DNA from: Bradyrhizobium sp. NAS96.2
GTDB taxonomy: Bacteria; Pseudomonadota; Alphaproteobacteria; Rhizobiales; Xanthobacteraceae
Direction: 5' to 3'
DNA: 64,000 nt
Assembly: GCF_001908235.1 (NCBI RefSeq)
Contig: NZ_LGHK01000023.1
Location: 1 to 64,000, forward strand
Shown here: one piece after another, positions 8,565 through 16,608 of the stretch
How the letters are laid out: each line of letters begins with the position of its first letter
Numbering within the stretch: position 1 is the first letter of the stretch
Position numbers and translations under genes: made by a program
Notes under the pieces: generated by a model
Seen by the model: the letters and a program-made list of their open reading frames with translations, nothing else
The model's database searches: none
What the model was told of the DNA's origin: nothing

Positions 8565-9919
8565 GTGTCATGGCCGCCAATAAGAGCCGCGTGATGCATC
8601 GCAGCCTGCGCGAAACCCCGCCAAAGGCGGTCGGGGGCGACGGCGTCTGGTTGATCGGAGAGGATGGCCACCGCATTCTGGATTCCTCCGGCGGCGCCGC
8701 AGTGTCCTGCCTCGGCCATCAGCATCCGCGAATTCTGGCGGCCATCGCCAAGCAGGCCTCAAAGCTTGCTTACGCGCACACCAGCTTCTTCTCGTCGGAG
8801 CCTGCGGAAGAGCTCGCCGAGCGCCTGGTCGGCCGTGAGCCCGGCGGCCTCGGCTATGTCTATTTCGTCAGCGGCGGCTCGGAGGCGATCGAGGCCTCGA
8901 TCAAGCTGGCGCGGCAATATTTCATCGAGCGCGGCGAGCCGAAGCGCGCGCGCTTCATCGCGCGGCGGCAGAGCTATCACGGCAACACGCTTGGCGCGCT
9001 GTCGGCCGGCGGCAACGCCTGGCGCCGCGAGCCCTACGCGCCGCTGCTGTCGCCGTCGTTCAGCCATGTCACGCCCGCCTTCGCCTATCACGAGAAGCGC
9101 GACGATGAATCGGAGGCCGCCTTTGTGGCCCGCCTCGCCGCCGAGCTCGAGGCCGAATTCCAGCGGCTCGGCCCGGAGAATGTCGCAGCCTTCATCGCCG
9201 AGCCCGTGGTCGGCGCCACCGCCGGCTGCGTGCCGGCGCCGGAAGGTTACTTCAAGGCGGTGCGCGAGATCTGCAACCGCCACGGCGCGCTCCTGATCCT
9301 CGACGAGGTGATGTGCGGCATGGGCCGCACCGGCACGCTGCATGCGTGGGAGCAGGAAGGCATTTCGCCCGACATCCAGGCGATCGCCAAGGGACTCGGC
9401 GGCGGCTATCAGCCGATCGGCGCAATGCTCGCGAGCGGCAATATCGTCGACACCGTGCGCAACGGCTCCGGCGCGTTCCAGCACGGCCATACGTATCTGG
9501 CGCATCCGCTCGCCTGCGCCGCCGCGCTCGAGGTGCAGAAGACGATCGCGGAAGAAAAGTTGCTCGACCAGGTCAAGGAGCGCGGCCGCCAGCTCGAGCA
9601 GCGGCTGGTCGAACGCTTCGGCAATCATCGCCACGTCGGCGACATCAGGGGTCGCGGCCTGTTCTGGGGGATCGAGCTGGTCGCCGACCGCGGCTCGCGG
9701 CAGTCGTTCGATCCCAAGCTGAAGCTGCATCAGCGGATCAAGTCGGCGGCGTTCGCCGGCGGGCTCGGCTGCTATCCGTCGGGCGGCACAGCCGACGGCC
9801 AACGCGGCGACCATGTGCTGCTCGCCCCGCCCTATATCGCAACTTCCGGCGACATCGACATGATCGTCGAAAGGCTAGGCGCTGCTGTAGACAGCGCATT
9901 GAAAGACATCGGTCATTAG
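8561..9919 (+). CDS. Class III (omega) aminotransferase, PLP-dependent
   Basis: 452-residue cytoplasmic transaminase. PLP-binding elements are clear: SGGSEAIEASIKLARQY (phosphate loop, residues 104-120), QSYHGNT (138-143), LILDEVMCGMGRTG with Asp248 contacting the pyridine nitrogen, and the Schiff-base lysine K277 in AIAKGLGGGYQP. Class III enzymes move amino groups from omega-amino acids, diamines or beta-alanine-like compounds to pyruvate or 2-oxoglutarate. The gene overlaps the regulator and is followed 12 bp later by aapJ, so import and deamination of the same amine or amino acid are likely coupled. An in-frame ATG three codons downstream is an alternative start. Confidence 0.9.
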   Translation: MSVMAANKSRVMHRSLRETPPKAVGGDGVWLIGEDGHRILDSSGGAAVSCLGHQHPRILAAIAKQASKLAYAHTSFFSSEPAEELAERLVGREPGGLGYVYFVSGGSEAIEASIKLARQYFIERGEPKRARFIARRQSYHGNTLGALSAGGNAWRREPYAPLLSPSFSHVTPAFAYHEKRDDESEAAFVARLAAELEAEFQRLGPENVAAFIAEPVVGATAGCVPAPEGYFKAVREICNRHGALLILDEVMCGMGRTGTLHAWEQEGISPDIQAIAKGLGGGYQPIGAMLASGNIVDTVRNGSGAFQHGHTYLAHPLACAAALEVQKTIAEEKLLDQVKERGRQLEQRLVERFGNHRHVGDIRGRGLFWGIELVADRGSRQSFDPKLKLHQRIKSAAFAGGLGCYPSGGTADGQRGDHVLLAPPYIATSGDIDMIVERLGAAVDSALKDIGH

Positions 9920-9931
9920 GAGGAGGACAGA

Positions 9932-10942
9932 ATGAGGAACGTGATCATCGCGGCGAGCCTGCTCGTCGCAAGTGTCTCAACCGCAAGCGCGGCGACGCTC
10001 GACACTATCAAGCAGCGCGGCACGCTGGTGTGCGGCGTTTCGACCGGCTTTGCCGGCTTCTCGGCGCCGGACTCGCAGGGCAATTTCAAGGGCCTCGATG
10101 TCGATTACTGCCGCGCGCTCGCCGCCGGCATCCTCGGTGATCCCGCCAAGGTGCGCTACGTCGCGCTGACCGCGCAGAACCGCTTCACCGCGCTGCAGTC
10201 GGGCGAGATCGACGTGCTCTACCGCAACTCGACGCAGACTTACTTGCGCGGCACCACGCTCGGCCTGCGCCAGGGCCCGGTCAATTTCTACGACGGCCAG
10301 GGCTTTGTGGTGAAGAAGGACCTTGGCGTGAAGGAGCTGAAGGATCTCAAGGGCGCCACCGTCTGCGTAGCCCAAGGCACCACGCATGAGGTGACGCTCG
10401 GCGATTACGGCCGCGCCAACGGCATCGACTGGAAGCCGCTGGTGTTCGACCGCCCCGACACCATGTACCAGACCTTCTTCGGCGGCCGCTGCGATGCCAT
10501 GACCCAGGACGCCTCCGCGCTTGCCGGCGCGGTGGCGACCGCGGCACCAAAGGCCGACGACTATGTCGTGCTGCCGCAGACCATCAGCAAGGAGCCGCTC
10601 GGCCCGTTCACCCGCAACGGCGACGAGGTGTGGAGCGACATCATCACCTGGCTGCATTACGGCCTGGTCGAAGCTGAAGAACTCGGCGTCACCCAGGCCA
10701 ATGTCGACGAGATGACGAAGTCGCAGGTCCCGGCGATCCAGCGCCTGCTCGGTGCGTCCGGCGATCTCGGCTCGCGGCTCGGGCTCGACAACAAATGGCT
10801 GGTCGCGGCGATCAAGGCCGGCGGCAATTACGGCGAGATCTTCGAGCGCAATGTCGGCAAGGCGAGCCCCTTGAAGCTCGAGCGCGGCCTCAACGGCACC
10901 TGGAGCAAGGGTGGGTTGATGTACGCGATCCCGTTCAAGTGA
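9932..10942 (+). CDS. aapJ: Amino-acid ABC transporter substrate-binding protein AapJ-like
   Basis: 336-residue periplasmic protein with a Sec signal peptide (residues 1-21, ending STASA). It has the family-3 solute-binding fold: TLDTIKQRGTLVCGVSTG at the mature N-terminus, then GNFKGLDVDYCRALAAG and the amino-acid-contact region RFTALQSGEIDVLYRN. The length and the cysteine pairs (VCGV, DYCRA, TVCVA, GRCDAM) fit AapJ/BztA. RBS AGGAGGA precedes the ATG. It is the third gene of the RpiR-aminotransferase-aapJ run and is the partner expected for AapQM on the other strand. Confidence 0.92.
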   Translation: MRNVIIAASLLVASVSTASAATLDTIKQRGTLVCGVSTGFAGFSAPDSQGNFKGLDVDYCRALAAGILGDPAKVRYVALTAQNRFTALQSGEIDVLYRNSTQTYLRGTTLGLRQGPVNFYDGQGFVVKKDLGVKELKDLKGATVCVAQGTTHEVTLGDYGRANGIDWKPLVFDRPDTMYQTFFGGRCDAMTQDASALAGAVATAAPKADDYVVLPQTISKEPLGPFTRNGDEVWSDIITWLHYGLVEAEELGVTQANVDEMTKSQVPAIQRLLGASGDLGSRLGLDNKWLVAAIKAGGNYGEIFERNVGKASPLKLERGLNGTWSKGGLMYAIPFK

Positions 10943-10962
10943 TGACCTAAGAATCTATCCCT

Positions 10963-11046
10963 CCCGTCATTGCGAGCAAAGCGAAGCAATCCATCGCGCC
11001 GCAAGCTTCGAGATGGATTGGTCGCTATCGCTCCTCGTAATGACGA
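10963..11046. repeat. Dispersed palindromic repeat, family R2
   Basis: Imperfect inverted repeat starting CCCGTCATTGCGAG and GAAGCAATCCATCG and ending in a degenerate complement ATGGATTGG...CGTAATGACGAG. Related copies lie at 12960-13081 and 19402-19491. These are transcribable hairpins of the REP/BIME type found between genes. A G/C-rich run resembling part of family R3 (CTCTCCCC..GGGGA) follows at about 11072-11132. Confidence 0.75.
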
Positions 11047-11160
11047 GTTGATAGATTTGCGACCTCCGCCCTCGCTCGCGGGGAGAGGGGCCCTCACCCC
11101 TGCCCTCTCCCCCGCGAAGGGCGGGGAAAGGGAGAAAAAGGAAGAGGCGGTAACAACCTC

Positions 11161-11793
11161 ATGCGCATCACGCTCATTCATGCCCTGAAGCATTCGATCG
11201 TGCCGATCGAGGCCTCGTTCGCGCGCCATTGGCCTGAGGCGCGGCTGATGAACCTGCTCGATGACAGCCTCTCCGCCGACCTCGCGCGCGATGGCAAGCT
11301 CACTGATCGCATGACCGAGCGCTTTCTGACTATGGGCCGCTATGCGGCCAGCACCGGCGCTGACGGTATTCTCTTCACCTGCTCGGCGTTCGGCCCCTGC
11401 ATCGAGGCGGTCGCGCGCGCACACGCACCGATGCCGGTGCTGAAGCCGAACGAGGCGATGATCGAACAGGCGGCAGCACAGGGAAAGCGCATCGGCCTGC
11501 TCTCGACCTTCCCGCCGACGCTGGTGTCGATGCCGCCGGAATTTCCTGCGTCGGTGACGCTGGTGCCAAAACTCGCCGAGGGCGCGCTGGCCGCGCTCGA
11601 TCGCGGCGACCGCGCCGAGCATGATCGCATCGTGGTCGAGGCAAGCAAGGACTTGCGCGACTGCGACCTGATCGCGCTTGCCCAATACAGCATGGCGCCG
11701 GCGGCCGAGCGCGTCGCCGAAGTTACCGGTCGGCCAGTACTGACGACGCCCGACAGCGCGGTGCTGAAGTTGAAGGCGATGCTCGGGAAGTAG
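11161..11793 (+). CDS. Asp/Glu/hydantoin racemase-superfamily protein
   Basis: 210-residue cytoplasmic protein of the Asp/Glu racemase superfamily (racemases, arylmalonate decarboxylase, maleate isomerase). The first active-site loop is intact: ILFTCSAFGPC with Cys74. The region where two-cysteine racemases carry the second catalytic Cys reads LIALAQYSMAP, with no Cys, so a classical two-base racemase is doubtful; decarboxylase- or lyase-like chemistry is possible. It follows aapJ after a 218-bp repeat-containing gap, so cotranscription is uncertain. The start ATG is poorly supported by an RBS but begins the Rossmann-like strand MRITLIHAL. Confidence 0.8.
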   Translation: MRITLIHALKHSIVPIEASFARHWPEARLMNLLDDSLSADLARDGKLTDRMTERFLTMGRYAASTGADGILFTCSAFGPCIEAVARAHAPMPVLKPNEAMIEQAAAQGKRIGLLSTFPPTLVSMPPEFPASVTLVPKLAEGALAALDRGDRAEHDRIVVEASKDLRDCDLIALAQYSMAPAAERVAEVTGRPVLTTPDSAVLKLKAMLGK

Positions 11794-11977
11794 GCGCGGC
11801 CATCAACGCCGGGTCCCGGCGATCAATCGTCGGCTTTTGCCCGTAGCCGACAAACGAGTCTATCGATACTGTGCCGCGCGGCCTCGGCGGAGGCTCGCGT
11901 GACGGTCACGTTCTGCGTCACATAATCTCCCAGGCTGAGGGCGGCCAACTTCCGGCTGAGATGAGGGCAAACTCCCG

Positions 11978-12919
11978 ATGCGAAATACGGCATTCCTTGT
12001 GGTTGCAGCCATCGCTGCTTTTCTCGAACCGGCCGCCGCCCAACAGGCCCCGCCTGCGTCACCGGCGAGCGCGCAACTGACGCATAAGATGAATGCCTAT
12101 GTCGGGTGCATCAACCGTCTCTCGGCGCGATCGTACGAATCCCGCGACCGCTACTTTTCCTGGGCCGCCAAGAGCGGTCCCACCGGCAAGGAGCGGATCA
12201 TCTACGGCACCTACACGATCTACGACACTTCCGACTGCAAGACGAGCGTCGCGGCCGCCAATGCGGCGGACCCGCACGATGCCGAGCTTGAGGCCGCTGC
12301 GAATGCCTATGTTGCGGCCGTCACCACGCTCGAGCCGCTGTTGAAGGAGGCGGACGACTATTACAGCCAGGAGAATTACAAGGACGACAAGATGGCCAAG
12401 GGCAAGGCGCTGCATCCGCGCCTGGTCGCGGCATGGGATGCGTTTGCCAGCGCCGACAAGGCGCTGCGCGCCGGCGTCGAGGCGATCAATGACAAGCGCG
12501 CCGCCGAGCAGCTGGCCGCGATCGAGGCGAGCGAAGGCCGCAAGTCGCACTACTATGTCGAGGCCCTGATGATCCAGGCCACACGCGTGCTTCGCGCGCA
12601 GCAGGCCGACAAACCCGACATCGACGCGATAACCCAGGCGCTCAACGAGTATGAGGCCACGGTGAAGGCAACGGAGGACGCCTCCGGCAAGGACGGCGAC
12701 GTCAAGCTCGGCTCGATGTTCATCGGCAGCGCGAAATCATTCCTCACCACGGCCAAGCAACTGATGCGCCGCGTTCGCGACAAGGTGCCTTACAGCTCGG
12801 GTGAGAAGATGATGCTGAGCAACGCCGGCTCCGGCTGGATGGTGGAAGGATCGCCGGCCCGGCTGATGCGCGACTACAATCAGCTCGTCGACGGCTACAA
12901 CCGCGGCGCCCGCATCTAG
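11978..12919 (+). CDS. DUF3829 (YiiG-type) secreted protein
   Basis: 313-residue exported protein of unknown function. Signal peptide residues 1-21 (MRNTAFLVVAAIAAFLEPAAA) are followed by a helical DUF3829-like domain (KMNAYVGCINRLSARSYESRD, RYFSWA, then repeated Ala/Lys/Glu-rich amphipathic helices). No lipobox Cys is present, so it is probably a soluble periplasmic protein. It stands alone between the racemase-like gene and a convergent MFS transporter. No role can be given from the sequence; the DUF assignment rests on the helical pattern and the GCINR/SRDRY motif. Confidence 0.75.
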   Translation: MRNTAFLVVAAIAAFLEPAAAQQAPPASPASAQLTHKMNAYVGCINRLSARSYESRDRYFSWAAKSGPTGKERIIYGTYTIYDTSDCKTSVAAANAADPHDAELEAAANAYVAAVTTLEPLLKEADDYYSQENYKDDKMAKGKALHPRLVAAWDAFASADKALRAGVEAINDKRAAEQLAAIEASEGRKSHYYVEALMIQATRVLRAQQADKPDIDAITQALNEYEATVKATEDASGKDGDVKLGSMFIGSAKSFLTTAKQLMRRVRDKVPYSSGEKMMLSNAGSGWMVEGSPARLMRDYNQLVDGYNRGARI

Positions 12920-12959
12920 GTGACGGCGCCCGACATTGCGGCGCTGGCTGGGGCATGAT

Positions 12960-13081
12960 CCCGTCATTGCGAGCCAACGGGTCGCGCGAACGCGCGCCCG
13001 ATGACAGGCTCAGCGAAGCAATCCATCGCGCGGCATACGCGGAGCCATGGATCGCTTCGCTATCGCTCCTCGCAATGACGG
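12960..13081. repeat. Dispersed palindromic repeat, family R2 (long variant)
   Basis: Second R2 copy: CCGTCATTGCGAG at the left, GAAGCAATCCATCGCGCGGC internally, and TGGATCGCTTC...CTCGCAATGACGGG at the right. It fills the gap between two convergent genes (stops at 12919 and 13099) and can form a long hairpin that might terminate both transcripts. Confidence 0.75.
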
Positions 13082-13098
13082 GAGACACCCCTCATAGC

Positions 13099-14433
13099 CT
13101 ACACGCCTGCATCATTCACGTTCAGATCGACGCCCTGCGGGTCCTTGATGGTCGACACCGTGATCAGCGAGATCAGCGACAGCACCGCGATGTAGACGCC
13201 GACCCGCCAGGACTCGCCGTAGGTGCCGATGATCCACTGCGCGATCATCGGCGCGAAGGCGCCGCCGAAAATGGCGCCGAGCGCGTAGCCGATCGAGACG
13301 CCGGAATAGCGCACCTTGGCCGGAAACAGCTCGGCATAGAGCGCCGCCTGCGGGCCATAGGACAAGCCAAGCGCGATGGTGAGGCCGACGGCGCTAATGA
13401 AGAACAGCAAGAGGTTCTTGCTGTCGATCAAAAACCACATCGGCACCGCCCACAGCACCATCAGGGAGTAGCCGATCTGGAAACAGCGCACGCGACCGAT
13501 CTTGTCGCCGAGGATGCCGCCCAGGAGCGTGAAGATGAACCAACTCACCGCCGCCAGCGTGCCGATCAGCAGCAGCTGGTCGGACGGCATCTTCAGCGTG
13601 TTGGCGCCGTAGCTGATGATGAACGCGATCAGGATATAGCCGGCCGCATTGTTGGCCATGAAGATCAGCGCCGTGCGGAAAATCTCCTTGGCATGATTGC
13701 GCATCAATTCCTTCAGCGGCGCGGAGGATTCCCGGTGCCGCCGTTGCATCGCCTTGAACACCGGCGATTCCTCCACGGTGCGGCGGATCACGATGCCGAC
13801 GACGATCAGCAGGATCGACAGCAGGAACGGGATGCGCCAGCCCCATTCGATCATCGCCTGCTTGCCGAGCGTCGTGGTGAGCACCCACAACACGCCGGTC
13901 GCCAGGATCATGCCGAGCGGCGTGCCGATCTGCGGGAACGAACCGAAGAAGCTGCGCTTGTCGCGAGGTGCCGACTCCACCGACATCAGCGCTGCGCCGC
14001 CCCACTCGCCGCCGGCCGAGAAGCCTTGCAGGATGCGAAGCAGAATAAGGAGTGCCGGCGCCCAGGCGCCGATCTGCGCATAGGTCGGCAGCAGGCCGAC
14101 CAGCGCGGTCGCGGCGCCCATCAGCAGCAGCGTGGCGACCAGCATGTTCTTGCGGCCGAAGCGGTCGCCGAGATGGCCGCAGACGATGGCGCCAAGCGGA
14201 CGGAACAGGAATGACAGGCCGAGCGTCGCGAACGAGACGATCTGCGCCAGCAGCGGATTGTTGGCGTTCATCGGCGCGAAGAACAGCGCGCCGAACACCA
14301 GGCCCGCCGCCTGGGCGTAGACGAAGAAGTCGTACCATTCGATCGTGGTGCCGACGAGCGTTGCGGTGAGGACCTTGCGCTCCTCATCCGACAGCGTAGC
14401 GCCGCGCGAGCGCGCGGACATTTCGATGGACAT
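13099..14433 (-). CDS. MFS transporter, metabolite:H+ symporter (MHS) family
   Basis: 444-residue inner-membrane carrier with 12 predicted helices. It begins ATLVGTTIEWYDFFVYAQAA, the hallmark of the MHS family (ShiA, ProP, KgtP), and has the cytoplasmic loop 2-3 motif GHLGDRFGRKNMLV and a matching half-motif GDKIGRVR in the second half. These proteins import carboxylates, shikimate or betaine with protons. The ATG at 14433 (MSIEMSARS) was chosen because the 47 upstream codons are not MFS-like. Substrate unknown; the gene is monocistronic. Confidence 0.88.
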   Translation of the reverse strand: MSIEMSARSRGATLSDEERKVLTATLVGTTIEWYDFFVYAQAAGLVFGALFFAPMNANNPLLAQIVSFATLGLSFLFRPLGAIVCGHLGDRFGRKNMLVATLLLMGAATALVGLLPTYAQIGAWAPALLILLRILQGFSAGGEWGGAALMSVESAPRDKRSFFGSFPQIGTPLGMILATGVLWVLTTTLGKQAMIEWGWRIPFLLSILLIVVGIVIRRTVEESPVFKAMQRRHRESSAPLKELMRNHAKEIFRTALIFMANNAAGYILIAFIISYGANTLKMPSDQLLLIGTLAAVSWFIFTLLGGILGDKIGRVRCFQIGYSLMVLWAVPMWFLIDSKNLLLFFISAVGLTIALGLSYGPQAALYAELFPAKVRYSGVSIGYALGAIFGGAFAPMIAQWIIGTYGESWRVGVYIAVLSLISLITVSTIKDPQGVDLNVNDAGV

Positions 14434-14701
14434 GTGGCCTCCCCAAAGACGTTCTTGACCATGCGGGCGTGGTCGGCGGCGAAGCGCCTGCCCTGCACGG
14501 GTGCTGGTACCGGGATAGCAGAGCTTTCCGCGCGGCACGAGGAAATAGTTGCACCAGCAACGATAATGCCCCAAACCGGTGCCCTCAGGGCCGGTTCCAT
14601 GACCGGATTACCTCACCCGCCGTCGACGGTCTCCCATCCCGAAACGCTGATTGTGCAACGCAACAAAGCCACTATGATCCCTGCTCTCCAAGAGGTCTTA
14701 A

Positions 14702-15949
14702 GTGTCTGACATCAATGCCGATGCCTGGGTGTCCTCAGGCCACCGCCCGATGGGCTTTCCGGAATTCGTCGTCGTCATTGCCTCCATCATGGCGCTGAAC
14801 CCGCTGGCAATGGACATGATGCTGCCGGCGCTGCCGAACATCCGTTCCGCATTCCAGATCGCCGACGCCAACCGTCCGCAGATGGTGCTGTCGATCTTCC
14901 TGGTCGGCTTCGGCGTCGGCCAGTTCGTGATGGGCCCGCTGTCGGACCGCTTCGGCCGCCGCCCGGTGCTGCTCGGCGGCATGACCGTCTACACCATCGC
15001 CGGCCTGCTCGCGATCATGGCGCCCTCGTTCGAGACGCTGCTGCTGGCGCGCGCGCTGCAAGGGCTCGGCACCGCGGCAACCCGCGTGATCGCGACCTCG
15101 ATCGTGCGCGACTGCTACGCCGGACGGCGGATGGCGAGCGTGATGTCGCTCGCGATGATGGTGTTCATCGCAGTCCCCGTGATCGCGCCGTCATTCGGCC
15201 AGGCGGTGAAGCTGCTGACGCATTGGCGCGGCATCTTCGTGCTGCTGATGATCTATGGCGTGATCGCGCTGGCCTGGAGCGCGATGCGGATGCCAGAGAC
15301 GCTCCCTAAGGAACTGCGCAAGTCGCTGGCAATTCCGGAGGTGCTCTCAGCGTTCCGCCAGACCGTCACCAACCGCCAGACGCTCGGCTACGCGCTCGCC
15401 GCCGGCGGCGTGCAGGGCTCGCTGTTTGCCTTCGTGTTCTCGTCGCAGCAGATCTTCACCGAGGTCTTCAAGCTCGGACATTATTTCCCGGTCGCCTTCG
15501 CGGCCTGCGCGGTCGGCGTTGCGATCGCCGGCTTCCTCAATTCGCGCATCGTCGGCCGCATCGGCATGCGCGTGATCTCGCACGCCGCACTCACCGGCTT
15601 TGCGGTCGTCGCAGGCGCACTGTTCGTTGCCGTGAAGACCGACACGCTGTCGCTGCCGCTGTTCATGATGCTGTCGGGCCTGATGATGTTCGCGTTCGGG
15701 TTGATGATGGCGAACTTCACTGCATTGGCGATGGAGCCGCAGGGCAAGATCGCCGGCACCGCCTCCTCGCTCTACGGCACCATCACCACGCTGCTCGGGA
15801 TCGGCGTCGGCACCACGATCGGCCAGGATTACGACGGCACGCTGCTGCCGTTCGCGACCGGCTTCTTCCTCTGCACGCTGGCCGCGCTCGCGGTGGTGCT
15901 GGTGACGGAGAAGGGCCGGATGTTCCGGTCCCATCATCATCCGATTTGA
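14702..15949 (+). CDS. Bcr/CflA-family MFS drug-efflux transporter
   Basis: 415-residue inner-membrane protein with 12 predicted helices. The family signature is visible: NPLAMDMMLPALPNI in helix 1, QMVLSIFLVGFGVGQFVMGPLSDRFGRRPVLLGG (motif A), and LARALQGLGTAATRVIATSIVRD in helix 4. Bcr/CflA proteins export chloramphenicol, bicyclomycin, sulfonamides or peptides in exchange for protons. The start is GTG at 14702; no better ATG precedes the first helix. The gene is divergent from the MHS transporter and appears to be a single-gene unit. Confidence 0.88.
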   Translation: MSDINADAWVSSGHRPMGFPEFVVVIASIMALNPLAMDMMLPALPNIRSAFQIADANRPQMVLSIFLVGFGVGQFVMGPLSDRFGRRPVLLGGMTVYTIAGLLAIMAPSFETLLLARALQGLGTAATRVIATSIVRDCYAGRRMASVMSLAMMVFIAVPVIAPSFGQAVKLLTHWRGIFVLLMIYGVIALAWSAMRMPETLPKELRKSLAIPEVLSAFRQTVTNRQTLGYALAAGGVQGSLFAFVFSSQQIFTEVFKLGHYFPVAFAACAVGVAIAGFLNSRIVGRIGMRVISHAALTGFAVVAGALFVAVKTDTLSLPLFMMLSGLMMFAFGLMMANFTALAMEPQGKIAGTASSLYGTITTLLGIGVGTTIGQDYDGTLLPFATGFFLCTLAALAVVLVTEKGRMFRSHHHPI

Positions 15950-15955
15950 TGATCT

Positions 15956-16040
15956 GTAGCCGGATGAAGCGTAGCGCAATCCGGGACGGTATCGCCTGCG
16001 GGACGAACCCCGGATTTCGCTGCGCTTCATCCGGGCTACG
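15956..16040. repeat. Dispersed palindromic repeat, family R4
   Basis: Inverted repeat with outer arms GTAGCCGGATGAAGCG.AGCGCA and the complement GCGCTTCATCCGGGCTAC, and an internal CCGGGA..CCCCGG hairpin. It lies exactly between two convergent genes (stops at 15949 and 16056). Confidence 0.7.
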
Positions 16041-16055
16041 ATTCCGTAGTCTGCG

Positions 16056-16514
16056 TCAGGCTTCCGCCTTCGCTCGCTGAGCTACGGCGGACAAGTCGCG
16101 CGTCCGTCCGACGCTGCTCCGCGCCTGCACCGGCACAGCACGACGCCGCGTTGCCGCAAATCCCTCCATCCCGAGCTGCCACTGCAGGCCGACGATCGCG
16201 CCCTTGGTCGGCTGCAACAGTCCGAGCGCGCTGAACAGCGTGAACGGCAGCCAGATTGCCAGTTGCAGCCAGGCCGGCGGCGCGTAGGTCATTTCCATCC
16301 AGAGCAGCGCCGGCACCACGACGTGGCCAACCACGACGATCACGAGATAGGCCGGAAAGTCATCCGCACGCTGCGGGGTGAAGTCCTCGCCGCAGACCTC
16401 GCAATGGTCAGCAACTTTAAGGAAGCGGCCGAACAGATGGCCGCGCCCGCAGCTCGGGCACTTCATCGTGAAGCCGCGCAACATCGCCTTTGGCAGGGAA
16501 ACCGTCTCGGTCAT
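16056..16514 (-). CDS. DUF983 zinc-ribbon membrane protein
   Basis: 152-residue protein. An N-terminal zinc ribbon with two Cys pairs (CPSCGRGHLF, then CEVCGEDF; residues ~17-45) is followed by two transmembrane helices (YLVIVVVGHVVVPALLW and LQLAIWLPFTLFSALGLLQP). This order and the PTKGAIVGLQW motif match DUF983, often encoded near cytochrome oxidase genes but of unknown function. The frame is open upstream, but the ATG at 16514 (MTETVSLPKA) gives the family N-terminus. It is divergent from a MocR regulator across a 94-bp region with direct repeats, so the two may be coregulated. Confidence 0.85.
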   Translation of the reverse strand: MTETVSLPKAMLRGFTMKCPSCGRGHLFGRFLKVADHCEVCGEDFTPQRADDFPAYLVIVVVGHVVVPALLWMEMTYAPPAWLQLAIWLPFTLFSALGLLQPTKGAIVGLQWQLGMEGFAATRRRAVPVQARSSVGRTRDLSAVAQRAKAEA

Positions 16515-16557
16515 TGTCGTCGTCCTTGGTCGTTGTCCTTGACCTGATCTGATGATC

Positions 16558-16586
16558 CATACAATATGATTTGAAGAGCATACAAT
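16558..16586. promoter_or_regulatory. Pair of CATACAAT direct repeats upstream of the MocR gene
   Basis: CATACAAT occurs at 16558-16565 and again at 16579-16586, a 21-bp period (two helical turns). MocR-type regulators such as GabR and PdxR are known to bind spaced direct repeats, so this is a candidate operator for the divergent MocR and DUF983 genes. Confidence 0.5.
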
Positions 16587-16608
16587 CAAAGACAAAGCGT
16601 CGGATTGC

